This document shows, in pieces, positions 44,916 to 54,752 of a stretch of DNA of 64,000 nucleotides. The stretch covers positions 1 to 64,000 of the forward strand of contig JBCCHF010000004.1 of the NCBI GenBank assembly GCA_039028895.1. The letters run 5' to 3'. This DNA is from JAHDCJ01 sp039028895 (GTDB lineage: Bacteria; Bacteroidota; Bacteroidia; Chitinophagales; Saprospiraceae). The notes under the pieces were generated by a model that saw nothing but the letters and a program-made list of their open reading frames with translations, was not told where the DNA came from and did no database searches. Positions within the stretch are counted from its first letter, which is position 1, and each line of letters opens with the position of its first letter. A program made the position numbers and the translations under genes.

Positions 44916-47357
44916 CTACCTGCGGATAAGGGCATTAAGTTTCGTCTCACTTTCAGACATGATTCGATTCATGACTTTATCTACGTCCTTATCTCGAAGT
45001 GTTTTTTGTTCGTCAAGGAAAACAAAACTGACAGCATAAGACTTTTTGCCTTTGCCCAGTTTTTCTTCGTTTTCATATACATCGAACAGATTAATTTCGC
45101 GCAGCAGTTTTTTACCTTCTTTTTTGGCAATGCCTGCAATTGCACTAAAGTTAACATTTTTATCAATAACCAAAGTCAAATCCCTTCTAATTGATGGATA
45201 TTTGGGCAACTCGGCAAATAATACCTTGTGCGACTTCAGGGCTTTCATCACTGAAGACCAATGTACATCTGCGTACCAGACCTCCTGCTTAATACCCATT
45301 TTCGAAGTTAACTGATCATTTAGTCGTCCAAATTCGACAAGCACTTGTTGACCTCTGTGATAGCGCATTCCAAACTGGAAAATTTCATTCTCAATTACGG
45401 TTTCCTGGTAGCCGGAAATTCCCAGTTTCTTCAACAGATTCCCGACATAACTTTTGATGGTGTAGAACGAGGTTTTCGCCTTAGCTGAATTTAACCAGCT
45501 TTCTGACTGCCGCTGACCGGTGATGATCAGGGTGAAATGAGGTTTCTCTTCATACTTGCCTTCTTTTTTCAGGTAACTGTAGCCAAATTCGTATAGCCTT
45601 AAATCTGCGTTACGATGATTTTGGTTATGTAGCACTACATCAAGGGCACTGAACAACATATCAGGCCGCATGATATCAAAATCCTGGTTTGAGGTGTTAT
45701 TGATATATACCAACTCCTCCTCTGGCCAGGGCAAGATTTCTTTATAGTATTTGGACTGGGTTATCGACATTTCCATAATTTCCAAAAACCCATTTCCGGA
45801 AAGGAAGTCTGCAGCAATATTGCGCATCTTGTGCGGATTAGGATGCTCAGTATACGACAAGGAGCTATGAATCTTCTCAGGAATTTCAACCCTGTTGAAT
45901 CCATAAATACGCAAAATCTCCTCTATCACATCTGCTTCACGGGTAACTTCGATCTTGTTGGTTGGAATCGCTACACGCATTGACGTATCATCTTTTTCAA
46001 GAATATCGATGTGAAGAGCATCGAGAATAGCATGCATTTCTTCTACTGGAATATCAACACCGATCAATCGGCTAACATTGGCATAAGCCACCTCAACTTC
46101 ATGTTTCTCAATCTTTTCAGGATAAATATCAACGATTGATGAAGCGATAGTCCCACCTGCAAGTTCCTTGATCATGTTGGCAGCACGCTTCAAAGCGTAA
46201 ACGGTGTTATTAGGATCAGAGCCTTTTTCAAAAACTTTAGCGGCATCAGTCCGTAACAAATGCCTTGTGCTCGACCGCCTGAGTTGAATGGCTTCAAAGT
46301 GAGCGGCTTCAAGGAAAATTGCGGTAGTGTCGTCTTTGACACCAGACTTAATCCCTCCGAAAACACCCCCAATACACATGCCATTGGAATCACCATCGCA
46401 GATCATGAGATCTTCCGCGCTTAGTGAACGTTCTATCTCATCAAGAGTTGTAAACTTGCTTCCTTCCGGCAGGTTTTTAACGATAATTTTCTGGCCTGAA
46501 ACTTCGCGCGCATCGAAAGCATGCAAGGGCTGGCCTAACTCATGAAGGATGAAGTTGGTAATGTCAACTACATTAGAAATTGGACGCACGCCAATAGCTT
46601 TCAAGCGATTTTGTAACCAATCAGGCGAAGGTCCTATTTTGATATTTTTAATTGATACGCCGGAATATCTAGGACAGGCTATGGTGTTCTCCACCGAAAC
46701 ATCGAAAATCAACTCTTCGCTATCAATGGCAAATTCATTGACGTCAGGCTTGTTCACTTTTCCAGAATGTCCATAATTGACCTTTAGGGCTGCAGCCAAA
46801 TCTTCTGCAACACCAAGGTGACAGGTCGCATCAGAACGGTTCGGCGTAAGTCCGATGTCGAAAACAACATCTTTTTCAACCTTGAAAAACTCATGGGCAG
46901 GCGTACCTACTTTGACTTCAGTAGGCAATACCATAATGCCATCATGGCTTTGGCCCAGACCAATTTCATCCTCCGCACATATCATGCCTTCAGATTCGAC
47001 GCCCCTGATTTTTGACCGTTTGATATTGAAAGAATCGCCTTCAGTAGGATAAAGTGTAGTTCCAACTGTTGCGACAACTACTTTTTGGCCTTCAGCTACA
47101 TTGGGTGCACCACAAACAATCTGAAGTGGACCACCATTGCCAACATTCACTTTTGTGAGCGATAATTTATCAGCATTTGGGTGCTTTTGCTTGTGTACAA
47201 CTTCTCCGATGACTAATCCTTCAAGTCCACCCTGAATGCTTTCATAATGTTCAATTCCTTCCACTTCCAGACCTATTTCCGTAAGTAGGTCACCTAATTC
47301 TTCTGCAGGCATTTCAAAGTCGAGGTACGCTTTAAGCCAGTTATATGAAATCTTCAT
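44916..47357 (-). CDS. pheT: Phenylalanine--tRNA ligase beta subunit
   Basis: This 813-residue subunit forms the alpha2-beta2 enzyme with PheS. Order: N-terminal EMAP-type tRNA-binding domain (about 40-150, with CGAPNVAEGQKVVVA), B3/B4 editing domain with ARYS-like CPRYSGVSI and HAFDA, B5 domain, catalytic-like core (FLEIMEMSIT), and C-terminal FDX-ACB domain (FAELPKYPSIRRDLTLVID). pheS is not adjacent. A TATCTTTG -7-like element (47390-47383, minus strand) lies 25 bases before the ATG. Confidence 0.96.
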   Translation of the reverse strand: MKISYNWLKAYLDFEMPAEELGDLLTEIGLEVEGIEHYESIQGGLEGLVIGEVVHKQKHPNADKLSLTKVNVGNGGPLQIVCGAPNVAEGQKVVVATVGTTLYPTEGDSFNIKRSKIRGVESEGMICAEDEIGLGQSHDGIMVLPTEVKVGTPAHEFFKVEKDVVFDIGLTPNRSDATCHLGVAEDLAAALKVNYGHSGKVNKPDVNEFAIDSEELIFDVSVENTIACPRYSGVSIKNIKIGPSPDWLQNRLKAIGVRPISNVVDITNFILHELGQPLHAFDAREVSGQKIIVKNLPEGSKFTTLDEIERSLSAEDLMICDGDSNGMCIGGVFGGIKSGVKDDTTAIFLEAAHFEAIQLRRSSTRHLLRTDAAKVFEKGSDPNNTVYALKRAANMIKELAGGTIASSIVDIYPEKIEKHEVEVAYANVSRLIGVDIPVEEMHAILDALHIDILEKDDTSMRVAIPTNKIEVTREADVIEEILRIYGFNRVEIPEKIHSSLSYTEHPNPHKMRNIAADFLSGNGFLEIMEMSITQSKYYKEILPWPEEELVYINNTSNQDFDIMRPDMLFSALDVVLHNQNHRNADLRLYEFGYSYLKKEGKYEEKPHFTLIITGQRQSESWLNSAKAKTSFYTIKSYVGNLLKKLGISGYQETVIENEIFQFGMRYHRGQQVLVEFGRLNDQLTSKMGIKQEVWYADVHWSSVMKALKSHKVLFAELPKYPSIRRDLTLVIDKNVNFSAIAGIAKKEGKKLLREINLFDVYENEEKLGKGKKSYAVSFVFLDEQKTLRDKDVDKVMNRIMSESETKLNALIRR

Positions 47358-47397
47358 TTTTTATGCTCCGTTTTTGACCGGACAAAGATAATTAAAG

Positions 47398-48840
47398 TTA
47401 TGGTTTCTGATATTCATTTATTAACCAACGATAAAGAAGGGTGTGTTGGTTCATTCCCCAGTTACCTAATTCTTTTAGCTCCGACAATCTACTGGCTTTC
47501 AATATTTTATAATTTGAGCTGGAAATACTATTGAGCTGAATCCTGAGAAAATAGTGAAGCTCATTTGTGAAATTTCTAAAGCTCAGATCTTTATTGTAAT
47601 AAACTGATTGCATGACGTTTTCAGTTTCTGTTAGCGCGAGTTCATGTTCGTTACGCGTAAAATAAATTATGATCTGGATTATGCGCATGTAAAAATAGGT
47701 TTGCAAACCTCCTCCTTTTCTTTGATCAGGAATACACGATTCTGCTTTTTCAAATTCTCCCAGAAATATGCTGCAAATAGCCTTCATACATAATGTTCGA
47801 TCACGTGTTCTGTCATTTCCTATCAGGGCGTCTTCATTTTCGTCAATAATCTTTAACGCCTCATCAAATTTTTCTGCTCTCAGTTCATTGGTCATGAAAT
47901 TAAATATGAAAGGTGCCAGTTTTTCAGAAGGCAAACCATCCCGATACTGAAACGCCTTCAGGTAAAAAACTCTACTAGTGTCATTATCGCCCATCAGGAA
48001 ATATTCCATAGCAATACGATGGTAAGTACCAGCCAGCCATTCGTCAGATGCAAAATGCGGCGATGAAATCTTCGGGAAAACAGTTAAAGCAGCCTGGAGT
48101 GTCTCAATCTTTGATTTGCCGGTCAGGCCAAAAGCTTTTTTGTGCAGTAACTTAAATTCTACAAGCGCATTGGTCTCGCATTCTTCATCCCAATCAAGGT
48201 GGATATTCTCAAGCGGCTCTACTTCTGAGATTCCGCCCAATGCTAAAATGGTCCGCTGTGTGAAAGCTTTTTTATACTCAATGTCTGCCAGTTCTGTCAA
48301 ATATGCCTTGGTAAGTAATGCTCTTCTTTTATCGAGCAGACTGGCCAGATGCTTGATGTTTGCAATAGTAGGTGCCCTCTTGGTTGTGAAAAGTTCAATT
48401 TCAGGATCGATAAGGTCAGCAGCAACACGAAAGTAATTTTTTTCCAATGCTTTGTCGAGGGCTTTTCGATTTTCATTTTCGAAAAGATGAATGGCGCCTC
48501 TTTCATAAATCGCCTTCAGATAAATGGATTGCTCCCAATCAGGGTCGTTCTCTCGCTCTTTTTCAAGCTCATTCTGTACAATAAAGCTGGTCAGTGCTTT
48601 GGTTAATAATCTCATTTCATTCCTTATCAGGTAACCTTTTTTGGTGGAATAGGGTTCGCCATATAAGGAATCGTAAACTACATCAATATTGAATTTTTTC
48701 TTGCCTGAGATATAATTTTCCAGGATTTCCAACAATTTTAACGTTCCCTTTCTCTTGACATTTTTCATCACGCTTTTAAACGCTGCCAACTCCTTACGGG
48801 ATAGGGTTCTCAAGAGTACCAATGCCTTATTTTCTTTCAA
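47398..48840 (-). CDS. Large helical protein of unknown function
   Basis: This 480-residue protein has no signal peptide or membrane segment. It is almost wholly helical with TPR-like spacing (for example EWLAGTYHRIAMEYFLMGDND and LPSEKLAPFIFNFMTNELRAEKFDEALKIIDENED), so a repeat scaffold is likely. The N-terminus (LLRTLSRKELAAFKSVMKN, then KGTLKLLEILENYI) suggests a small helical domain before the repeats. I recognise no family. It ends 40 bases upstream of pheT on the same strand. Confidence 0.75.
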   Translation of the reverse strand: MKENKALVLLRTLSRKELAAFKSVMKNVKRKGTLKLLEILENYISGKKKFNIDVVYDSLYGEPYSTKKGYLIRNEMRLLTKALTSFIVQNELEKERENDPDWEQSIYLKAIYERGAIHLFENENRKALDKALEKNYFRVAADLIDPEIELFTTKRAPTIANIKHLASLLDKRRALLTKAYLTELADIEYKKAFTQRTILALGGISEVEPLENIHLDWDEECETNALVEFKLLHKKAFGLTGKSKIETLQAALTVFPKISSPHFASDEWLAGTYHRIAMEYFLMGDNDTSRVFYLKAFQYRDGLPSEKLAPFIFNFMTNELRAEKFDEALKIIDENEDALIGNDRTRDRTLCMKAICSIFLGEFEKAESCIPDQRKGGGLQTYFYMRIIQIIIYFTRNEHELALTETENVMQSVYYNKDLSFRNFTNELHYFLRIQLNSISSSNYKILKASRLSELKELGNWGMNQHTLLYRWLINEYQKP

Positions 48841-49114
48841 AACTTACTGACTTTCAATTTTTTAATAAAAAAAGCTCAAACACCTGACTGAATAATCAAA
48901 TTGATGCAAAGGAAATAAAAATCTATTTTTTTCATCACATTTAAAAATAAATCAATTTGAACGCCGCCCTCCTTCAGAATAAATTGTGAACAGATATTTG
49001 GAAAGACTTCAATCGGGGTAAACAATGGGCAGAATAGATTATCCCGGTTGAGTTTTCCAAATTCCTGCCAAAAAGCCTCAGTCTCGATTATATTTGTAGG
49101 ACACCTCAATCGAT

Positions 49115-49687
49115 ATGCAATACCCCAAAGTTTTAAGGAATACAGTTATTAGCGGCATCACGTTATTATTGCTTTTTCTTTTATTCAAGGTCAGCAATGA
49201 TCCGGATGCGCCAAGAACAATTGACAATATCAGTAGCACCAGGTCTACCCTTCTTTTCATTTCAGCATTTATTCTTCCTGGACTCTTATTCGGAATGGCG
49301 GTGGCTGCTGGTACCCCAAGGTTGGAAAATAAACAGGTCAATAAGCTTTTCTATGTCATTCTTTGCGGCCTATTATACGTTGGTCTTTTCATTCCTTCGA
49401 TCAGATCAGCTACACATGTTTTGGTCTTTTCAGGATTAGGGGCTTTCGGGGTAACCGTTCTATACCATTTACTGATAAACAAGTTGAATTCACTTCCTAT
49501 TTATGCATTAATCGCAGCTGTAGGTGGTATGCTTGCTGCATTGCCAATGTTTTTATTTTTTGATAGCCCTGAAATGGAAGAGGGGTTAAAAGACAAGATG
49601 CCTTTTTTACCACTATTGATATTTCCAATCTGGCATATACTGGTTGGAGGAATAATAGCGAAAGGTGCAAAATTGCTTCAATCGTAA
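49115..49687 (+). CDS. Polytopic membrane protein of unknown function
   Basis: This 190-residue protein has six probable transmembrane helices (for example VISGITLLLLFLLFKV, LLFISAFILPGLLFGMAVAA, LFYVILCGLLYVGLFIP, VLVFSGLGAFGVTVLYHLL, LIAAVGGMLAALPMFLFF and the last 20 residues). There are no charged residues typical of transporters inside the helices and no family I recognise. A TATATTTG -7-like element at 49089-49096 is 18 bases before the ATG. Convergent with the Omp28 lipoprotein gene across a shared hairpin. Confidence 0.75.
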   Translation: MQYPKVLRNTVISGITLLLLFLLFKVSNDPDAPRTIDNISSTRSTLLFISAFILPGLLFGMAVAAGTPRLENKQVNKLFYVILCGLLYVGLFIPSIRSATHVLVFSGLGAFGVTVLYHLLINKLNSLPIYALIAAVGGMLAALPMFLFFDSPEMEEGLKDKMPFLPLLIFPIWHILVGGIIAKGAKLLQS

Positions 49688-49715
49688 TTTCCAATAGTCA
49701 CTTTGAGGTGACATT

Positions 49716-49746
49716 AAGCTTCTCCAACGCCCATGAGGAGAAGCTT
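49716..49746. terminator. Bidirectional hairpin between convergent genes
   Basis: The 10-bp perfect stem AAGCTTCTCC/GGAGAAGCTT lies between two convergent stops at 49687 and 49750. T-runs are weak on both sides, so it may end both transcripts inefficiently or protect their 3' ends. Confidence 0.65.
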
Positions 49747-49749
49747 TAA

Positions 49750-50550
49750 TTATTGGAGGATCTTCACTTCTTCAGCTTGAAGTACGTCAAATTGCGGACT
49801 TACAAAATGAACATATGCGACAACTGCGCAGTTTAACTCATCCCATTCATTTGGCAAGGTAATGGAGAAATTATTGACTACAGGAGAATTCGCAATCGTT
49901 GCATTAGTAATTAACTGACCATCAAAATTGGTTAGCATATCGCGCATAACATGCTTGTGAACATAGTCTGTTTGTAATCCGTCAAGATCAAGTTGCGAAT
50001 CAACAACATCCGTTTCGGTAACCAATACAGAAATGTGTACAGGTTGATTAATATCTTCAAAGAAATTTAAAGATGTGGAGACTTCAAGATTACGTGTACT
50101 GGCATCATATGTCGTATTCAGTTCCATCTCAACCGGAGAAACTTCAGCCAGTTCTTGTTGAATCAAGCCAGCCCATTTTGCCAGATTAACCAACCTGGAA
50201 TTCTCACCATCAAACAGTTTCCGGTTTATTGAGGCAGAAGGATAAAAAGTAACAGGACCTATAAACCCATCAAGCGCATCTGCTTCGGGAGTACGGAAGT
50301 CAATTGCACTTGTGGCATGAGGAACGGAAAAGAATCCTGAATGGATAGAAACAACGATCAGATTTTCACCGTGTTGATCGAGCAGGGTTTCAAGTTTTTC
50401 GGAACCTTCCGGGCAATTTACACATTGCACACCAGTGAACTCCTCAACCAGAACTTTTCGTTCAGGTGGAATAATGTTAATTGTTGGCCCAACCTCTTCA
50501 CATGCTGAAACGCTTAGCAAAATGACCAGTGAAAATATTAATATACGCAT
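49750..50550 (-). CDS. Omp28-related lipoprotein with thioredoxin-like CxxC
   Basis: This 266-residue lipoprotein (lipobox SVSAC, Cys 17) has the Omp28-family opening VLVEEFTGVQCVNCPEGSE with a CxxC pair, C43 and C46, in a thioredoxin-like fold. A beta-rich C-terminal half follows (TYDASTRNLEVSTSLNF onward). Expected on the outer membrane with a thiol-disulfide or binding role. It begins 21 bases after the DUF6029 gene and is co-transcribed with it. Confidence 0.88.
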   Translation of the reverse strand: MRILIFSLVILLSVSACEEVGPTINIIPPERKVLVEEFTGVQCVNCPEGSEKLETLLDQHGENLIVVSIHSGFFSVPHATSAIDFRTPEADALDGFIGPVTFYPSASINRKLFDGENSRLVNLAKWAGLIQQELAEVSPVEMELNTTYDASTRNLEVSTSLNFFEDINQPVHISVLVTETDVVDSQLDLDGLQTDYVHKHVMRDMLTNFDGQLITNATIANSPVVNNFSITLPNEWDELNCAVVAYVHFVSPQFDVLQAEEVKILQ

Positions 50551-50571
50551 AACAATATCCTGATTAAACTT

Positions 50572-52239
50572 TTAAAAACTTGAATTGAGGGTGATTCGAG
50601 CACCGTTAAACGCCGGTTCAAACCTACATACACCACCAGTACAAACAATACCTTCGATTTGTTTTACCCAGGCAAATGTGAATTTATTGGACTTGTGAGT
50701 GTACCCGACCGAAACATCATAATAGCTTTCACGTTCGTCAGTTTTCCTTGGCTTAATATTTACCATATTGGAAAACGAAAACGACCAGCTTGGTGCAATC
50801 GTGAATTCGCCAAGCACATAAAAGAAAGATCCAAAATCTTGCTGAGTATGTTGATACTGGACTTCTGTTCTGATGGTTTTCTTCCTGTCGATTTTATAAA
50901 TTATCTCGGTCATTGGAACAACTGAAATAACATTTGGAACACCCGGCTTTACCTCGTAAAAATCCTGGTTGTATTCCTGATATTGCAGGCCTAAAGTGGT
51001 GGTCCATTTCTTAGTGGTTCCAAGGTTTTTAAATCGGGCTTCGGCAAAGGCCTCGCGGAATAATAAATTACCATCAAGGTCAGTAATATTTGAAAAATTA
51101 AGGGCTGCGTTAATATTTTTTGCCGGTTTGAAAAGCAAATCTACCTGGAAGGCCCACTCACTTAATTCCGAGGTGTTGGCATTATATCGAGCAGCTAATC
51201 GTTTGGTATTTTGTCTTGCTGTCGGTGGAAGGAAATTAATCACTCCTTCATTTAAAATCTCATTTGGAGAGGTTCTTAGGATAAAGTTTTCCACACGCTT
51301 ACCCTGCACGGTAATGCCAAATCCTTTTCTGGAATAAGAGAGATTGGTCATTATCACCGAACCAAACTTATCAACAAGTATACCTTCAGGGCCAACTATG
51401 GCTTCATTGGTTTTAAATGCACCTTCAATGTACCATGAAAAATCCTTAACCGTTAAGGTATTGTATAAGGAAAAGGCATAAACATTATACTTCGGAATAA
51501 AGCTGTCAATTGGAGCATAGGTGTTGATATCCGCCACAATAAGCGCCATGGACTCTTCATCCAAAACCCTGTTTACAACACCTCCACCAGGGGCCAGTTG
51601 AACGTCATCCGAAACCGGAACATACCCGTCGAAAGACAAGGAGGCGATTATTGGTTTATAAGTAGATGAGACCACCCCATTCGAACCAAATGGATTCCTT
51701 TGGCGACCCAACATGGTTTTCACTTTCCAGTTGTCAGAGAGATCGTAAGCCAGACGTAACCCCATTAACGAATTATCAATGCCCAACAACCGTTCTTCAT
51801 AAGCCCGGAAGATAATACCTGAGCCAATCTGATCATAAAAATGACCCGCCGTAATATCGAGTTTATGGATTTTTCTTTTGATGAACCAGTTACCGATTCC
51901 CTGTCCGGTAAATGCTGCTTGTGGATCTGGTAAATTTGAATTGAGGTAGAAATCAAAACGAAGTCCAAGGTCAAAGCCAAAATTGGAATAATTCAGGTTT
52001 AACCAGCCTTCATATCCAGAAAACAGATTGTCGTACTGAGGCGTATTAGCTGCTCCGATGGAGGTATCTCGGACAAAAAAGTTTCCATTCGTCTGCAATC
52101 CCCCTGACAAACTGCCCTGAGCGAATGCGTTATTAAAGAACGGGCCGGACAGAAGGGCAACCAAAAGTATATAAAGCCCTTTTCTTCCGCAGAAGGAAAT
52201 AGCGCCCCACATGGTTTTAACAGTATTGGTAAGGTTCAT
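50572..52239 (-). CDS. DUF6029 family outer-membrane protein
   Basis: This 555-residue protein has a signal peptide ending AFAQ after a long basic start. The rest alternates hydrophobic and polar residues like a beta-barrel. Family-type blocks are GSLSGGLQTNGNFF, GYEGWLNLNYSNFGFDLGLR, and AGHFYDQIGSGIIFRAYEER. Function unknown, but DUF6029 genes in Bacteroidota are typically linked to Omp28 and TlpA genes, as here. A redox-related or export-channel role is an inference. Confidence 0.88.
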   Translation of the reverse strand: MNLTNTVKTMWGAISFCGRKGLYILLVALLSGPFFNNAFAQGSLSGGLQTNGNFFVRDTSIGAANTPQYDNLFSGYEGWLNLNYSNFGFDLGLRFDFYLNSNLPDPQAAFTGQGIGNWFIKRKIHKLDITAGHFYDQIGSGIIFRAYEERLLGIDNSLMGLRLAYDLSDNWKVKTMLGRQRNPFGSNGVVSSTYKPIIASLSFDGYVPVSDDVQLAPGGGVVNRVLDEESMALIVADINTYAPIDSFIPKYNVYAFSLYNTLTVKDFSWYIEGAFKTNEAIVGPEGILVDKFGSVIMTNLSYSRKGFGITVQGKRVENFILRTSPNEILNEGVINFLPPTARQNTKRLAARYNANTSELSEWAFQVDLLFKPAKNINAALNFSNITDLDGNLLFREAFAEARFKNLGTTKKWTTTLGLQYQEYNQDFYEVKPGVPNVISVVPMTEIIYKIDRKKTIRTEVQYQHTQQDFGSFFYVLGEFTIAPSWSFSFSNMVNIKPRKTDERESYYDVSVGYTHKSNKFTFAWVKQIEGIVCTGGVCRFEPAFNGARITLNSSF

Positions 52240-52355
52240 AGTGTCAAAACTAGATTGTTATCGTCAAGTGTCATGCACGACATCTGACAAAGCTGATCAG
52301 TAAATAAAGTGCCTTATGGCGAATGGGGCAGGTTCGCAAGAAGACGCACGCTTGC

Positions 52356-53033
52356 CTATTGCTTGGCGATCTTAGTGGTATGCAACAGATCTCCTTCAGA
52401 GTTGAGAAACTGGACAAGGTAATTGCCTCTTGGCAAATCGCCAACAAAAACCTGGTGTTCAAATCCAGCACCTAGTTCAAAAGTTTTCATCATTTTACCC
52501 AAAACATTGTACATAACAGCCCTTGAAACATCTGCATGGTCAGGAAGTGTTATATAAGAAGTTGCAGGGTTAGGGTATACGGTCAGAACATCTGCATATA
52601 CCTCTTCAAGGCTGGTCGCATCACCTGCTGTGGCAGTGTAATTGTTAAACTGAACTGTATTTAAACTATCACCCTGAACCCATATTTTGAGCTCAACGAA
52701 TCCTGTTCCTTCCGAAGTGGTGGTAAACCAGGCACTGAAGGTTCCGGAACCGCCTGGATCAAGCGAAAAACTTTCACTGTCCACAAATGGTGCACGGCAG
52801 GCAATAGGATCGCAAATAGCAGTAGACCATCCGCTTTCCAAATCATTAGTAATTCTTTCCCAGGTAAAGTCCAGTGTTTCGTTACTGGTATTGGTAATTG
52901 TAGCGATAGCTTTCAAAAGTTGTCCTGGATCCCCCTCAACAGAAGCAGGTACAGGCATGATTGTGAACTGCCCGAAGGAGTACCCACAAACGACCATAGT
53001 GAAGGCGGCAAAAAGTGTTAATTTCCGAAGCAT
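52356..53033 (-). CDS. Type IX-secreted small protein with type A sorting tail, cysteine-bearing paralogue
   Basis: This 225-residue protein has a signal peptide ending SFGQ. It has a single Ig-like domain (about 25-130) with two cysteines in ICDPIACRAP, then a linker and a type A sorting tail (LTVYPNPATSYITL to GNYLVQFLN). It is clearly homologous to the product at 53900-54571: both share the ATITNTSNETL/AVLKNTTNKTI block and the W-x-A motif. It lies beside a TlpA thioredoxin and an Omp28 protein, which suggests its cysteines are handled by that redox pair (inference). First gene upstream of DUF6029, 116 bases away. Confidence 0.85.
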   Translation of the reverse strand: MLRKLTLFAAFTMVVCGYSFGQFTIMPVPASVEGDPGQLLKAIATITNTSNETLDFTWERITNDLESGWSTAICDPIACRAPFVDSESFSLDPGGSGTFSAWFTTTSEGTGFVELKIWVQGDSLNTVQFNNYTATAGDATSLEEVYADVLTVYPNPATSYITLPDHADVSRAVMYNVLGKMMKTFELGAGFEHQVFVGDLPRGNYLVQFLNSEGDLLHTTKIAKQ

Positions 53034-53144
53034 AGTTGTTCTTATTTAGTTCTCAGCAAATTTAGTTGGGCAAAACTAGCAAGAAATTTTGCAAACCCGG
53101 TTTGATGTATTTAGTAAATTATAAAAATGACATTACAATCACAC

Positions 53145-53256
53145 TTTTTGACACTTATAATTCGTTTTTCCCTTGCCTAAAAGGCCAAGAATTACATTAT
53201 TTCGGTTTTTTGACACTAATTCAACCGCCAAACAATTTTTTGGCATTAATTTAGCC
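53145..53256 (+). repeat. Three imperfect 20-bp direct repeats in the tlpA upstream region, last one sigma-54-like
   Basis: Similar boxes lie at about 53145-53164, 53206-53226 and 53236-53256, each T5-6, TGRCAYT then an AT-rich tail. The third, TTGGCATTAATTTAGCC, has GG and GC separated by exactly 10 bases, as in sigma-54 (-24/-12) promoters. The first two lack that pattern. They lie between the divergent sorting-tail gene and the TlpA-like gene at 53317. Confidence 0.4.
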
Positions 53257-53316
53257 TGCCAGAAAAACGAACCATAATTTATTTTAAATCAAAATGCTCC
53301 AGCTAATCTTTTAACT

Positions 53317-53895
53317 ATGAAAAAAAGCATACTTACGCTCGTTTTAGGACTCCTCATCACTACACTTTCGTTCGGACAAGAAGCAAAAAGCCTTTTTAAT
53401 AAAGAAATTCCTGACATGACGGTCAAACTCCTCAATGGCATGAATAAAAACCTAAAGGAGTTTGCCGAAAATGGTAAGATTACAGTATTCACTTTCTGGG
53501 CTACCTGGTGCGTTCCATGTAAAAAAGAACTTGACAATATGGTCGAACTTTATGAAGGATGGCAAGAAGACTACAATGTAGAGATTGTTGCAGTTTCTAC
53601 TGACGATGCCAGATCACTTGCTAAAGTAAAAGCGACAGTCAACACCAATGACTGGCCATACGAAATCCTGCTCGACCCTAATAATGACCTCAAACGTGTT
53701 TTCAATTTTAACGCCGTTCCACATACCATTGTGCTAAATGAAGAAGGCCAGGTTGGCTACGTTCACAGTGGGTACGTTGAGGGAGATGAATATGTTCTTG
53801 AAGATGAATTCATCAAAATGACATCACCAAATGGCGTTCCTGTAAAAGAGAAAAAGAAGAAAAAGACTGGTGCCGAGATTGACGGAGAGCAATAA
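53317..53895 (+). CDS. TlpA-family thiol-disulfide oxidoreductase
   Basis: This 192-residue periplasmic thioredoxin has a signal peptide ending SFGQ, then the AhpC/TlpA fold with the active site WCVPC (C65, C68) in TFWATWCVPCKKEL. The cis-Pro region is in NFNAVPHTIVLNEEG. The tail is Lys-rich. It probably reduces disulfides of envelope proteins. It sits between two paralogous secreted sorting-tail genes, both on the opposite strand; its stop is 4 bases from the left end of the second one. Confidence 0.92.
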   Translation: MKKSILTLVLGLLITTLSFGQEAKSLFNKEIPDMTVKLLNGMNKNLKEFAENGKITVFTFWATWCVPCKKELDNMVELYEGWQEDYNVEIVAVSTDDARSLAKVKATVNTNDWPYEILLDPNNDLKRVFNFNAVPHTIVLNEEGQVGYVHSGYVEGDEYVLEDEFIKMTSPNGVPVKEKKKKKTGAEIDGEQ

Positions 53896-53899
53896 TCTC

Positions 53900-54571
53900 T
53901 TAAGGCTTTACAATATTTAAGCGCAGGGTATCAATGATATTTTCTTCGTCGTCGAAAAACCTGACCAGATAAATACCTCTTGACAGGTCAGTAACTTCAA
54001 ATTGCTGACCTGCATGATTTACAGGGTATTCCATCATTTTCTTACCGATAATATTATAAATGACCAGTTTGCGGATATTTTCGTTACCTGAAACTTTAAA
54101 ATATTCGTAAGCAGGATTAGGAAAAATCTTTAAAGCCTCACTAGGTAATGGCTGATTCTTTGTTGAAGCAGTACCAAAAAAGGATTGAGAAAGTCGGACA
54201 TTATCTTTAGAATTAACGGAGGTGATCAGCAATTCAACACTGCTGGAACCCGGCGTTCCTTCTGCAAAAAATTCCACACCTATCCGCTTTGATGATTTAG
54301 GGGTTAACTTAACCCGGAAATTTTCAACGAATGGGGAATAGGATTCATTACCATAAAAGATAGAAGCATACCAATTATCACGCATATTATCATCCACTCT
54401 TTCGACTTTGAGATGGATGGTTTTATTCGTGGTATTTTTCAAAACCGCTACAGCCTTAAACGAATCTTCGGTGTTGCCATGAGCATTAGTCCTAACAGAC
54501 TCGATTTTGACCTGTGCACTAATAGTAAGGGATAGGCTTAAGAAGAAAAGAAGGGAGAATAACGTTTTCAA
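53900..54571 (-). CDS. Type IX-secreted small protein with type A sorting tail, cysteine-free paralogue
   Basis: I chose a TTG start at 54571 (223 residues) because it places the signal peptide (KTLFSLLFFLSLSLTISAQ) at the N-terminus. An ATG at 54646 would add 25 residues that do not look like signal sequence. One Ig-like domain follows, then the sorting tail (LKIFPNPAYEYFKV to GIYLVRFF). It is a paralogue of the product at 52356-53033, but the two cysteines of that protein are replaced (IFYGNESYSP). Convergent with the TlpA gene. Confidence 0.82.
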   Translation of the reverse strand: MKTLFSLLFFLSLSLTISAQVKIESVRTNAHGNTEDSFKAVAVLKNTTNKTIHLKVERVDDNMRDNWYASIFYGNESYSPFVENFRVKLTPKSSKRIGVEFFAEGTPGSSSVELLITSVNSKDNVRLSQSFFGTASTKNQPLPSEALKIFPNPAYEYFKVSGNENIRKLVIYNIIGKKMMEYPVNHAGQQFEVTDLSRGIYLVRFFDDEENIIDTLRLNIVKP

Positions 54572-54752
54572 GGGTATTGGTTTTTCGATATAAACTGGTT
54601 TTCTTAAATAATCGATTTGGATAATTAATACGTCCAAATCAGGCATTTTGTTTCAAAATAACGCACAATTTTAAGAAAGTCAAATCCTAATGCCAAGGAT
54701 GCTGATCTTTTTTTATTTTTCTTAACACATATCTTGCCAATACTATCATTTC

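Noticed and set aside
53150..53164. Sigma-70 promoter from TTGACA followed by TATAAT
   Set aside because: The two boxes are only 2 bases apart, far too close, and Bacteroidota do not use that consensus.
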